From: Obscuribacter phosphatis_A
GTDB taxonomy: Bacteria; Cyanobacteriota; Vampirovibrionia; Obscuribacterales; Obscuribacteraceae
Direction of reading: 5' to 3'
Assembly (NCBI GenBank): GCA_017303615.1
Contig: JAFLCK010000002.1
Span: forward strand, 201,190-265,189
Length of the DNA: 64,000 nucleotides
The position numbers were made by a program, and so were the translations under genes. Each line of letters begins with the position of its first letter. Position 1 is the stretch's first letter. The notes beneath the pieces are model-generated. The model was not told the DNA's origin. It was given only the letters and a program-made list of their open reading frames with translations, and ran no database searches. Below, in pieces: positions 44,387 through 53,009 of the stretch.

Positions 44387-44866
44387 ATGTTCGAGAAATT
44401 TACTAAATCGGCTCTTGAATCTATTGTTCTTTCTCAAAAAATTGCTTCTTTGCAAAAGACAGTGGAAGCCGAACCGGAGCATCTCTTGATCAGCCTGGCG
44501 GCACTTGATCAAAGCAGTGTCAAGCAACAACTTTGCCAGGCCGGCATGAGTAGCGAAAAGATTGAAGCCGCCGTTAAGGTAGACCTGGCAGAAGTACATT
44601 TGAAAAGCCTGCAAGAATTGCTGTCAGCAAGCAATTCCGCTCCGCTCAAAGAAATTCCCTTTAGCAAAGCATCGATCGGCATTTTTGATAGAGCAGAAAA
44701 ATTAAGGGACGACCATAATCAGGTCGGAGTAGGCAATGAACATCTTTTGCTTGCAGTCTTTCAACTAGAAAAAGAACTAACCTGCAAATGGCTTGGAGAA
44801 GAAAAGAGCGATGCCATTGAGGGCACCATCAAGCAAAATTTGGAATGCAGCAAAGCCCTGCAATAA
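44387..44866 (+). CDS. Stand-alone Clp N-terminal domain protein
   Basis: The 159-residue protein matches the ClpA/ClpB/ClpC N-terminal domain, with its two-fold repeat: first EPEHLLISLA (residues about 26-35), then GNEHLLLAVF (about 118-127), each preceded by a helix and followed by a short loop. No AAA+ module is attached. Such domains bind adaptors (like ClpS, McsB or MecA partners) or substrates. The tail contains CSKALQ and no other motif. It shares architecture with the repeat protein at 28854 but is not in its operon. Confidence 0.8.
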   Translation: MFEKFTKSALESIVLSQKIASLQKTVEAEPEHLLISLAALDQSSVKQQLCQAGMSSEKIEAAVKVDLAEVHLKSLQELLSASNSAPLKEIPFSKASIGIFDRAEKLRDDHNQVGVGNEHLLLAVFQLEKELTCKWLGEEKSDAIEGTIKQNLECSKALQ

Positions 44867-45256
44867 CAAAAGTGCAAAAAAACAAATGCTATCTAGACAG
44901 GCAAGCCAATCTTTAGGTTGAATCAACTAGTGATACCACCAACAATATCGCTGCAGCATACAACCTTAATACACCCCGAGCTTGCATAGATTGCTTTCTA
45001 ACTAGAAACATGAAAGGCACTATGTAAATGCACTGCGTCAGTGCCGCTGAAAGTATTTTTCAGAAAGCCTATTGATAATAGATTCCGAATTCAAATGCGA
45101 AGTAGCGCCACCCGAGCGACACATTAAGCAATGCTAAAGCACATCCGGCGTTGCAAAGTGCAGGCAGATCGCTCAAAACCGGGCAATCGCGATGAAATAC
45201 GACTACGATTCATCCTCTAGAGCGATCAATAAAGATATCAATTAGATACAATTGCG
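44867..45256. other. 390-bp intergenic region with two hairpins
   Basis: I see no protein-coding or known RNA gene. Two adjacent inverted repeats occur at 45030-45044 (GCACTG/CAGTGC, loop CGT) and 45047-45063 (CTGAAA/TTTCAG, loop GTATT). Neither has a clear T-run. They could be part of a regulatory RNA or a transcript end. Confidence 0.3.
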
Positions 45257-45286
45257 ATGTACTTTTCCACACAGGTCTTTCCTCTG

Positions 45287-46498
45287 ATGAACTACAAATC
45301 GCTTTTTATCCATGGTGCTCTTTCACTTCTCGTCTCGAGCGGGGCAATGCTTGCCGTTCTGCCCGCACAAGCTCAAGGTCAGTCGCAAGGCGAGCCCAAT
45401 GTATCTGTGGTTCATCTGCAAGTGCAACCGGGTGCCAATGGGCAGCAGATGGTATTGACCCCCAGAGGCATGTTGGTGCCGCTACCTGGCGCCGGCGTCA
45501 ACAGCAATGTGGCTGAAATCTATATGGGCCAAAATGGCGGCTACTGGTATGTAGACAAAAATGGACAAACCGAAGACCTGACAAACTATGTGCAACAACT
45601 GAAAGCGCGCGCCGGCCAGTTTCAGACAGCAACCCCACCGCAGAATATGCCCTATGCCGCGCCGCAGACAACAAATAACACAACCAATAACTATAATTCC
45701 GGCGGCAGCGGTGCCGGCACCGCAGTAGCTACAGCCGCTGCCGCAGGTCTAGGTGCTATGGCCGGGTCAGCCATGAGCGGCATGTATTACAACAATGTTC
45801 CGTACGGCACACCGCTCTACTACGGCGCCAACGGACGCCCTTATTACAACAATAACGGCAATAACGTATTCGTAAACGATAACGGCGATGTTAATTGGAA
45901 CAACGTAGCAGCCGCCAACAACATGCACAACTACAATCAAGAACAGAAAGCCAGCCAGGTTGCTTCCTACCAAAATCAAAATCAGCAGGAACGGCAACAA
46001 TCCATGTCCAGCAATCAGCAAGCCAGACAAGCGGCTTATGCTCCGCAGCAGCCCGACTATGGCGCGCAAAGCCAGCGCTTTCAACAGCAACAGCAATATT
46101 ATCAATCGCAGATGCAGAACAAAGGTGAGCGGGCTCAATCGTGGCAACAGAGCAGCGGCGGCGAAAATCCCTTTGTTAGACAGCAAGGTGAAGGCGGCGG
46201 TCGCTTTGGCGGCGGCGCAGCCCAGGGTGAAGGCGGTGGTCGCTTTGGCGGCGGCGCAGCCCAGGGTGAAGGCGGTGGTCGCTTTGGCGGCGGCGCAGCC
46301 CAAGGTGAAGGCGGTGGTCGCTTCGGTGGCGGCGCAGCCCAGGGTGAAGGCGGTGGTCGCTTTGGCGGCGGTGAAGGCGGCAGCCGTTTTGGCGGCGGTG
46401 AAGGCGGCGGGCGCTTCGGTGGCGGTGAAGGTGGAGGACGCTTCGGTGGTGGCGCCGGAGGTGGCGGCGGTCGCCTCGGTGGTCGCCGCGGCAGATAA
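45287..46498 (+). CDS. Secreted Gly-rich tandem-repeat protein
   Basis: The ATG at 45287 starts a typical signal peptide (MNYKSLFIHGALSLLV...AQAQG). An earlier ATG at 45257 is in frame but adds ten residues that weaken the signal. The mature protein has an Asn/Tyr/Gln-rich middle (YNNNGNNVFVNDNGDVN). It ends with four exact 13-residue repeats (GEGGGRFGGGAAQ), then shorter GEGG(G/S)RFGG units and a GRRGR terminus. Such low-complexity sequence is typical of surface or matrix proteins or RGG-like nucleic-acid binders. No catalytic domain is seen. It is 59 bp upstream of the arylsulfatase gene. Confidence 0.65.
   Translation: MNYKSLFIHGALSLLVSSGAMLAVLPAQAQGQSQGEPNVSVVHLQVQPGANGQQMVLTPRGMLVPLPGAGVNSNVAEIYMGQNGGYWYVDKNGQTEDLTNYVQQLKARAGQFQTATPPQNMPYAAPQTTNNTTNNYNSGGSGAGTAVATAAAAGLGAMAGSAMSGMYYNNVPYGTPLYYGANGRPYYNNNGNNVFVNDNGDVNWNNVAAANNMHNYNQEQKASQVASYQNQNQQERQQSMSSNQQARQAAYAPQQPDYGAQSQRFQQQQQYYQSQMQNKGERAQSWQQSSGGENPFVRQQGEGGGRFGGGAAQGEGGGRFGGGAAQGEGGGRFGGGAAQGEGGGRFGGGAAQGEGGGRFGGGEGGSRFGGGEGGGRFGGGEGGGRFGGGAGGGGGRLGGRRGR
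46187..46342 (+). repeat. 39-bp coding tandem repeats
   Basis: Four successive 39-bp units begin at 46187, 46226, 46265 and 46304 and encode GEGGGRFGGGAAQ. Degenerate 24-bp units follow to about 46460. The near-identity at the DNA level suggests recent slippage expansion and likely length variation. Confidence 0.9.
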
Positions 46499-46557
46499 TG
46501 TCTGCCACCAAGGCTCCAATTTGTCGTCGCATCCCAATCTAAACGAAAGTGAAAATA

Positions 46558-49005
46558 ATGAAAAACAGCAACTTCGGCCATGCTGCCCGCAGAGGCTTTA
46601 GCCTTTGTTCGTCTTTGATTATGGCAAGCACAATCTCTATATCTCAGATTGCGGCTCAAGAACAAAAAATGGATCGCACTTCTTTGCCCATCAAAGAACC
46701 TGTGCCGGTGGAATCACACGAACTGGACGCACGTAAAGCTAAGTTGCCGGAGCTTTTCTCGGTGAAGGCACCGGCCGATGCACCGAATGTCTTGATAGTA
46801 CTGATCGACGATATGGGTTATGGTCAATCTAGTGCCTTCGGCGGACCAGTGCATATGCCCAATCTGGAAAAAATCGCCCGAAACGGACTGAAGTTCAACG
46901 GTTTCCACACCACAGCCTTGTGCTCACCTACCAGAGCCGCGCTCTTGAGCGGCAGGAATCACCATACTTGCAACATGGGCTCAATCACCGAACTGGCCAC
47001 AGGCTTTCCGGGGCAGACCGGCAAGAGACCAAACTCGGTAGCACCGCTGGCTGAAATATTGCGACTGAACGGCTATTCCACCTCAGCTTATGGAAAGGCC
47101 CATGAAACAGCCGCCTGGGAAGTAAGCACCAGTGGACCCACTGATCGCTGGCCGACTCGATCTGGTTTCGATAAGTTCTACGGCTTCATCGGCGGCGAAG
47201 CAAACCAATGGGCGCCAACTTTGTACGAAGACATGACACCGGTGGAGACCACCCGCGACAAAGATTACCATCTGGTAAACGACATGACCGAAAAGGCAAT
47301 CCGCTGGGTCAAAGCAGAGAAGTCGCTGACGCCCGACAAACCTTTCTTTATGTACTTCGCACCAGGCGCTACCCATGCGCCGCACCATGTACCTAAAGAG
47401 TGGATAGCCAAATACAAAGGAAAATTCGATCAAGGCTGGGACAAAGTACGAGAAGAAACACTGGCCAGGCAGAAAGCACTAGGGGTGGTGCCGCAAGATG
47501 CAAAACTCGCTCCCAAACCGCCAGGTATTAAAGACTGGGATAAACTGACTGCAGACGAGAAAAAACTCTTTGCCAGACAGATGGAAGTCTTTGCCGCCTA
47601 TGGTGAATTCACCGACCACAATGTTGGCAAACTGCTCAAAGCGGTGGAAGACCTTGGACAGATGGACAACACCTTGGTCTTTTATATCGCCGGTGATAAC
47701 GGCGCCAGCGCTGAGGGCGGCTTTAACGGACTCTACAACGAAATGAGTTATTTCAATGCCGTGCCCGAGAAAGTAAGCGATGTGCTCAAGCACTACGACG
47801 AACTAGGTGGACCAAATTCTTACGGTCACTATGCAGCAGGTTGGGCAGTTGCAGGCGACACACCTTTCACTTGGACAAAACAAGTTGCCTCCAATTATGG
47901 TGGCACTATGAACGGTATGGCCATTCACTGGCCAAAAGGCATCAAAGCAAAAGGTGAATTGCGCTCGCAGTTTCACCATGTCATAGACATCGCCCCCACC
48001 GTTCTAGAGGCAGCCGGCATTCCTGAACCCAAGGCAGTGAACGGTACAGAGCAAACCCCCATAGAAGGGGTAAGCATGCTCTACACCTTCAACGATCCTA
48101 AGTCTGAATCAAGGCATAAAACCCAATATTTTGAAATCTTCGGCAACCGCGCCATCTATCATGACGGCTGGCTGGCTGGCACAGTGCACCGAGCGCCCTG
48201 GGCATACGACGCCACACACACTCTCGAAAACGATGTCTGGGAACTCTATGACACCAGAAACGATTTCAGCTTAACCAACGATCTTTCAGCTAAAAATCCG
48301 GAAAAGCTGAAAGAAATGCAAGCTCTATTCATGAAAGAAGCAGAAAAATATCATGTGCTACCCATAGATGACAGAACTCTTCTGCGTATGAACGCCGCCA
48401 CAGTGGGCAGACCAAGTCTACTGGAAGGTCGCAGCAGCCAGACTCTCTATGAAGGTATGACTGGACTCACAGAAAACACCTTCATCAGCACGAAAAACCG
48501 CTCTTATACAATCGTCGCCGAAACAGAATTGCAAAGCGACAAAGCGAACGGCGTGATAATAGCCCAAGCAGGTAAATTCGGTGGTTGGAGCCTCTACTTC
48601 AAAGACGGAAAACCGACCTTCTACTACAACTTCCTCGGACAGACCGCCTACAAAGTGCAAGCGACAGAAGCAATTTCGAAAGGAACTGCCAAAGTCAAAT
48701 TTGACTTTGCTTATGACGGCGGCGGCGCCGGTAAGGGCGGCGTGGGCACTATCTATGTGAACGACAAAAAGGTCGCCGAAGGTCGCATAGAGCGTACTCA
48801 GCTAGGCATGTTCTCTGCCGATGAAGGCGCCGATGTCGGTATGGATTTAGCCACACCGGTATCAAGCGAATACCAGGCACCTTTCAAGTTTGACGGCAAA
48901 ATTTTGAAAGTCACTGTGGACGTAAAGCCAATCGGACAACTCGATAAGAGAGCCCACGAAGAAGCTCAAATCGATGCGTATGTGAAAAAAGCCATTTCAG
49001 ACTAA
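46558..49005 (+). CDS. Large exported arylsulfatase (type I sulfatase)
   Basis: This 815-residue protein has a signal-peptide-like N-terminus (about 12-34). The catalytic domain starts with the Asp-Asp of LIVLIDDMGYG. The active-site Cys (residue 122) sits in the C-x-P-x-R sulfatase motif ALCSPTRAALLSGR, where it would be oxidised to formylglycine by a sulfatase-modifying enzyme that is not in the window. Further metal and binding residues are in FYIAGDNGA. A beta-rich C-terminal domain of about 200 residues ends the chain. Substrate may be a sulfate ester of aryl or carbohydrate type. A GTG at 46549 is an alternative start. Confidence 0.9.
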   Translation: MKNSNFGHAARRGFSLCSSLIMASTISISQIAAQEQKMDRTSLPIKEPVPVESHELDARKAKLPELFSVKAPADAPNVLIVLIDDMGYGQSSAFGGPVHMPNLEKIARNGLKFNGFHTTALCSPTRAALLSGRNHHTCNMGSITELATGFPGQTGKRPNSVAPLAEILRLNGYSTSAYGKAHETAAWEVSTSGPTDRWPTRSGFDKFYGFIGGEANQWAPTLYEDMTPVETTRDKDYHLVNDMTEKAIRWVKAEKSLTPDKPFFMYFAPGATHAPHHVPKEWIAKYKGKFDQGWDKVREETLARQKALGVVPQDAKLAPKPPGIKDWDKLTADEKKLFARQMEVFAAYGEFTDHNVGKLLKAVEDLGQMDNTLVFYIAGDNGASAEGGFNGLYNEMSYFNAVPEKVSDVLKHYDELGGPNSYGHYAAGWAVAGDTPFTWTKQVASNYGGTMNGMAIHWPKGIKAKGELRSQFHHVIDIAPTVLEAAGIPEPKAVNGTEQTPIEGVSMLYTFNDPKSESRHKTQYFEIFGNRAIYHDGWLAGTVHRAPWAYDATHTLENDVWELYDTRNDFSLTNDLSAKNPEKLKEMQALFMKEAEKYHVLPIDDRTLLRMNAATVGRPSLLEGRSSQTLYEGMTGLTENTFISTKNRSYTIVAETELQSDKANGVIIAQAGKFGGWSLYFKDGKPTFYYNFLGQTAYKVQATEAISKGTAKVKFDFAYDGGGAGKGGVGTIYVNDKKVAEGRIERTQLGMFSADEGADVGMDLATPVSSEYQAPFKFDGKILKVTVDVKPIGQLDKRAHEEAQIDAYVKKAISD

Positions 49006-49030
49006 TCAGCCAAATCGGCGACCAAGTGCT

Positions 49031-49079
49031 AGAGAGAGAGAGAGAGAGAGACAGCTTTCTGGTTGTCTCTCTCGTCTTT
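49031..49079 (+). terminator. (AG)10 microsatellite with hairpin after the sulfatase
   Basis: Ten AG dinucleotides (49031-49050) run into GAGAGAGACA (49044-49053), which pairs with TGTCTCTCTC (49064-49073) over a 10-nt loop and is followed by GTCTTTA. It may act as a terminator for the sulfatase. The dinucleotide run is prone to slippage. Confidence 0.45.
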
Positions 49080-49083
49080 ACTG

Positions 49084-50433
49084 CTAAATATGCAGAGGCC
49101 ACTTCACCCATATTTTCTGCCATCTGGAACTCTCACCATCCCCGTAGAACTTAATAAAATACGGTCCATAGACATAAACAGCTCGCCCTGGGTAAATCTG
49201 CGGAGTCTTGTACGGAAAATCATTATCTTCCATAGGCGGACGCACCGCCGGCGGCACCAGCTTATCAACCCAAGTCCATGCCGACCCGTCATCGAGATCT
49301 TGACCGATCGGATAGACCGTAGCAGCATAAGGACGGTCGCCATGAGACTGTCTATCATAAACATAGAAAATCTCGACATCATCTTTCTGCACCAAGCTGA
49401 CAAAGCCTCTATCTATTGCGGCCTTGGGCAAAACGCGATAGTGATACGCCAGATGCCAGGCGCAAATGCGCGCAACAAAATCATTCTTTGAAAACGACAA
49501 TTGCTCAAGCAAGGGTTGCATACCCTCAACCACAAAATCTTCCTCTGTGGCAGCCATGGCAGCAGTCTCTTCGGCGCCCAATTCAATAAGCTTGGCCACC
49601 GATTTGCTATCGGTGCTCAAATGCTCATGCGCATAAAAATCGATGCCGTTATAGAACGGGAGCTCCGGTTCTGGTCCGCTTCGCCTTGCAATTATCTCAA
49701 GTATCCAATCACTGAGATTAATGCCCGAATCATCCAACTGCCCCTGGTCTAGCCCATTGAGCAAGAGAGGGCCGATGAACGGTCCGGCAAAACCAGGTCG
49801 AGCAATCTCAAAGTCACGAGCCATACGCATAGCCTCGCCAAGCGAGGGCAAATTCAAAGCATCATTATTGTACATTTCGCCAAGAGCGGACGCTGCAGCC
49901 GCTCTCACCAATTCAGATTGATGATCAAAAAGCGGTTCAAGAAAAAGCCGCGCCTGGTTCCAATCATAAGTATCATAAAGCTCGGTCATAATCTTGCACG
50001 CCAAAATCACATCGGAGCCTAAAACCTCACCTACATCCGCCGAGCCAAGCCAACTAGAGAGAAATTCTTTATGCTCGTCTTGGTAGCTACCCCAGCGCAG
50101 AAATGTCATAACAAAATGAGCGGGCTCTTCAATACTCAAAATCGCCGCAAAAATTGGAGCCAACCGTTCACTCGCAGCCGGGGGTTCGAATCCGGCGGAT
50201 CTGTACTTTTGACTATTCTCAGCCCAAACAGCATTCTGTAGGCGATTGACCGCATAGTCGCGCACATCATAGTCATTGCAGGCCAGTAAAGCGACAGCCT
50301 TCTCAAAATAGTTGTTCCATTCTTCGGCGCTATGAATCTCTGAAAGCTCGAAAACCTCTAGGAACTCTTTTGTTTCTTGGAACTCATTTGTCAGCACAAT
50401 ACACCAATAAAACCGAATCAAGAGAAAAATCAT
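49084..50433 (-). CDS. HEAT/ARM-like helical protein, unknown
   Basis: The 449-residue product is mainly alpha-helical, with segments resembling HEAT repeats (for example DYDVRDYAVNRLQNAV, SELVRAAAASALGEMY, NDFVARICAWHLAYHY). A short C-terminal beta part is rich in Tyr and Trp (IYPGRAVYVYGPYFIKFYGDG). The hydrophobic first 15 residues may be leader or non-coding: a GTG at residue 13 (coordinate 50397) is an alternative start. I do not recognise the family. Confidence 0.55.
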   Translation of the reverse strand: MIFLLIRFYWCIVLTNEFQETKEFLEVFELSEIHSAEEWNNYFEKAVALLACNDYDVRDYAVNRLQNAVWAENSQKYRSAGFEPPAASERLAPIFAAILSIEEPAHFVMTFLRWGSYQDEHKEFLSSWLGSADVGEVLGSDVILACKIMTELYDTYDWNQARLFLEPLFDHQSELVRAAAASALGEMYNNDALNLPSLGEAMRMARDFEIARPGFAGPFIGPLLLNGLDQGQLDDSGINLSDWILEIIARRSGPEPELPFYNGIDFYAHEHLSTDSKSVAKLIELGAEETAAMAATEEDFVVEGMQPLLEQLSFSKNDFVARICAWHLAYHYRVLPKAAIDRGFVSLVQKDDVEIFYVYDRQSHGDRPYAATVYPIGQDLDDGSAWTWVDKLVPPAVRPPMEDNDFPYKTPQIYPGRAVYVYGPYFIKFYGDGESSRWQKIWVKWPLHI

Positions 50434-50666
50434 TCTGAATTATAAGACATAGAAAGTCGAGTTGCTGAACTGCGAACCTTCCCTAGAAATCAATTAAAAA
50501 TGCAGGCTTAGGAATGACGGCGTCAAAATAAAGCTGAATTTGGCGAGCAAAAAAGTTGAACTCTATAATGACCGGCAAAGAGATGCAGGACACAAGAACC
50601 GAAGTCTAGAGGACCGAGACTAGATGCCCTATAAATCCAGAGAAAGCAAATCAGAATAGAGAAAAA

Positions 50667-51440
50667 ATGATGAAAAGCAAAAGACTTCTAAAGCTATCAT
50701 TTTCTCTAATCTGCTGTTTTACAGCGGTTTTCCTGGCTTATTGCTTCACAGAACTGAGAAATCTGCGCCCAAGACAGATAGTCTCAAAGATTATCGGCTC
50801 GACCACAGTAGAGACTCAGGTCGTGCCCACAGTTGAAATGCAAATTGCCAACTACGGCTCCCAAACTCGAGAACGTCTGCAAAATCAGTTTAGGTCGATA
50901 AACAAGACCTATCCGCCCAAAGAAGTGGCCTTGGTCGCCATCAAAGATACAAAAGAATTGCAGGTCTATGCAAGAAATAATCGCTCTGCTTTTTACTATG
51001 TCTGCACCTATCCAATTCTCGGAGCCAGTGGAATTCTTGGTCCCAAATTAAAAGAAGGCGACCGCCAAGTTCCGGAAGGCATTTACAAGCTGACCCTGGA
51101 ACCAAATACGCCTTACCATCTGGCGCTGCGCTTAAACTATCCAAATGAAAAGGACTGGACACGAGCCAAAGCTGACGGACGCGAAAGTCCCGGCAGCGAC
51201 ATTCTGATTCACGGCAACACCTGCTCTATAGGATGCCTGGCGATGGGCGACATAGTGGCTGAAGATCTGTTTGTCCTAGTGCACGATACAGTGCCTCAGA
51301 CATCCAAATTAGTTATCGCCCCAGTAGACTTTAGAAATCGCGAAGCACCAAGGCTAGATGCGCCTCCCACATGGCTTCCTGAACTCTATGATGAAATAAA
51401 AGAGGCGTTGTCTGAATTTCCCAGACCTGGTAAAAACTAA
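50667..51440 (+). CDS. YkuD-domain L,D-transpeptidase-fold protein, YafK/DpaA-like
   Basis: The 257-residue protein has a hydrophobic N-terminal anchor (about residues 9-27) and a YkuD catalytic core. His182 lies in SDILIHGNTCS and the nucleophile Cys190 in SIGCLAMGD. The SIGCLAMGD ending and the short domain match YafK-type enzymes (E. coli DpaA detaches Braun lipoprotein from peptidoglycan) more than classical 3-3 crosslinking enzymes (SHGChN). It should act in the periplasm on cross-links or anchored proteins. A second Cys at 186 is unusual. Confidence 0.85.
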   Translation: MMKSKRLLKLSFSLICCFTAVFLAYCFTELRNLRPRQIVSKIIGSTTVETQVVPTVEMQIANYGSQTRERLQNQFRSINKTYPPKEVALVAIKDTKELQVYARNNRSAFYYVCTYPILGASGILGPKLKEGDRQVPEGIYKLTLEPNTPYHLALRLNYPNEKDWTRAKADGRESPGSDILIHGNTCSIGCLAMGDIVAEDLFVLVHDTVPQTSKLVIAPVDFRNREAPRLDAPPTWLPELYDEIKEALSEFPRPGKN

Positions 51441-51625
51441 GGGAACTAAGAAATAGGCGCCAAACGATTGCCCGTGGCGTTCGCCCACAAGTGTTCGAAG
51501 TAATCGTAAGGCAAGCATTGGAAGGGGCACCGTGGCGCGAGATTGTAGCCATGCCGATGCTTGTCTACAACATCAAAGCTGAAGAAATCGAAGAGGAGGT
51601 AAAAAGACGCCTCGGTGAAGCATAG
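51434..51625 (+). pseudogene. Gene remnant, C-terminal fragment
   Basis: A reading frame of 63 codons, open from 51434 to the stop at 51623-51625, encodes RPQVFEVIVRQALEGAPWREIVA... followed by AEEIEEEVKRRLGEA. It has a protein-like composition but no ATG near its beginning and no ribosome-binding site; a GTG at 51485 could start a 46-residue peptide. It looks like the tail of a once longer gene. I cannot name the parent family. Confidence 0.4.
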
Positions 51626-51853
51626 ATGAAAACTTCAAATACCTGCTTCGTATATGAGTTCTGGTAAAGTTCCCGCACCCATCCCCAAATTGTCAAAAGC
51701 ATAGAATTGGCTCTAATTACGCAGAGATTTTCCCTCAGTTTTCTTTTCGGATTAGCGCAAAACGTTAGATCTGAAGAATCAAGCGGTACACAACTAATCC
51801 TCAAGGCTAAGTCTATATCGCGAGATCTTTCCTCAGCTATCGATTGACATAGT
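51626..51853. other. Noncoding stretch after the gene remnant
   Basis: Together with the remnant before it, this makes about 410 bp without an intact gene. I see no coding frame, RNA gene or clear terminator here. Confidence 0.4.
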
Positions 51854-52813
51854 CTATAGAGTGATTCTCAAGACTCTCTCTGCATTCTTATAGCAGAGCT
51901 TTTCTCGAATACTCTCACTGAAGGGAGCATTCTCGATGAATTCAGCAGCAATACGACTGCTCTCATAGGGATAATCAACAGAGAAAAGCACATTGTCTTC
52001 ACCAAGCTCAGAAACGGTGCACAAAAGTGGATTGTCAGCGCAAGCACCAGATGTGGTGACGACAAAATGCCGACGAATCACTTCAGACGGCATGCGCTTC
52101 AAAGCCTTGGCAAAGGGTGTTGCCTTAATGCGACTATCAAGGCGCCATAGCATAAAGGGCAAACCTTCACCCATATGACCAAGAATAACTCTTAACCCGG
52201 GGAAGTCATCAAAGACCCCACCAAAAACCAAGCGCAGTGCGTGCGCCGCCGTCTCGCAAGTCCAACTATATACTGCTCCATTTAGCTCGGGACGCCCTGA
52301 ATAAACATGAGGCTCGTCAAAGGGATTCATGGGATGCAGATAGAAAGGAACATCTAGTTCTTGTACCTTTTCCCAGAAAGGCCAAAAGCTTCGGTCGTCC
52401 AGGTAAACGCCCTGAGTATGCCCGTTAACAAGAGCACCAACGAACTTATAATCACGCACACAACGCTCAAGCTCATTGGCGGCGGCAACAGGGTCTTGCA
52501 TCGGCAAACAGGCAAAGCCACGATATCGACTGGGATGTCTTTGTATCTGCTCAAATAGAAAGTCGTTGCACCTGCGCGCCGACTGCACCGCCGCTACGAC
52601 ATCGCCTTCAGCCTGCAAACCAGGCGCCGTCTGCGAAAGTACTGATACTTCAATGCCGGCTTCATCCATAGCCTTGAGGCGCTGCTCATCAAAATCAGAA
52701 AGCAGCTCTTCCATCGAAGCAAGTATTTCTCCCTCGAAAAGCCCCTTCATCACGTTCATATACTTACCGAATCCGGGACCGGAAAAGTGCTCTTCCAGGG
52801 CAATCTTCTTCAC
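51854..52813 (-). CDS. Gamma-resorcylate-decarboxylase-like amidohydrolase
   Basis: The 319-residue TIM-barrel enzyme closely follows 2,6-dihydroxybenzoate (gamma-resorcylate) decarboxylases of the ACMSD group. It has KIALEEHF (metal ligands Glu7 and His9), RLKAMDEAGIEVSVLSQTAPGLQA, FVGALVNG, FYLHPMNP (His ligand), LGHMGEGLPFMLWRLD and NVLFSVDYPYE (Asp ligand). These enzymes reversibly decarboxylate hydroxybenzoates in a divalent-metal-dependent way. I choose the GTG at 52813, with GAGG 9 nt upstream, because the family starts at KKIALEEHF; the frame extends to 52843. The exact substrate is uncertain. Confidence 0.85.
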   Translation of the reverse strand: MKKIALEEHFSGPGFGKYMNVMKGLFEGEILASMEELLSDFDEQRLKAMDEAGIEVSVLSQTAPGLQAEGDVVAAVQSARRCNDFLFEQIQRHPSRYRGFACLPMQDPVAAANELERCVRDYKFVGALVNGHTQGVYLDDRSFWPFWEKVQELDVPFYLHPMNPFDEPHVYSGRPELNGAVYSWTCETAAHALRLVFGGVFDDFPGLRVILGHMGEGLPFMLWRLDSRIKATPFAKALKRMPSEVIRRHFVVTTSGACADNPLLCTVSELGEDNVLFSVDYPYESSRIAAEFIENAPFSESIREKLCYKNAERVLRITL

Positions 52814-53009
52814 TATTTTGCGACCTCTAAACAAGCTAACCAAATTGAAGTATAGTTGAGAGACGGGATGATTTCATTAGAATCGCTTCGCTGAGAACCA
52901 AAGCGCTGAATCTTCAAAATCAAGTCTTAGACAGGCAATACTGCTACCATGAATAAAGACCGAGAAATTCAACAAAAATAGAGCCAACCAAATAAACAAG
53001 AATGCAACG

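Noticed and set aside
45767..46665. Long open frames on both strands across the Gly-rich repeats
   Set aside because: They are shadows of the GGC/GGT-rich repeats in all frames; only the plus frame begins with a signal peptide and fits its neighbours.
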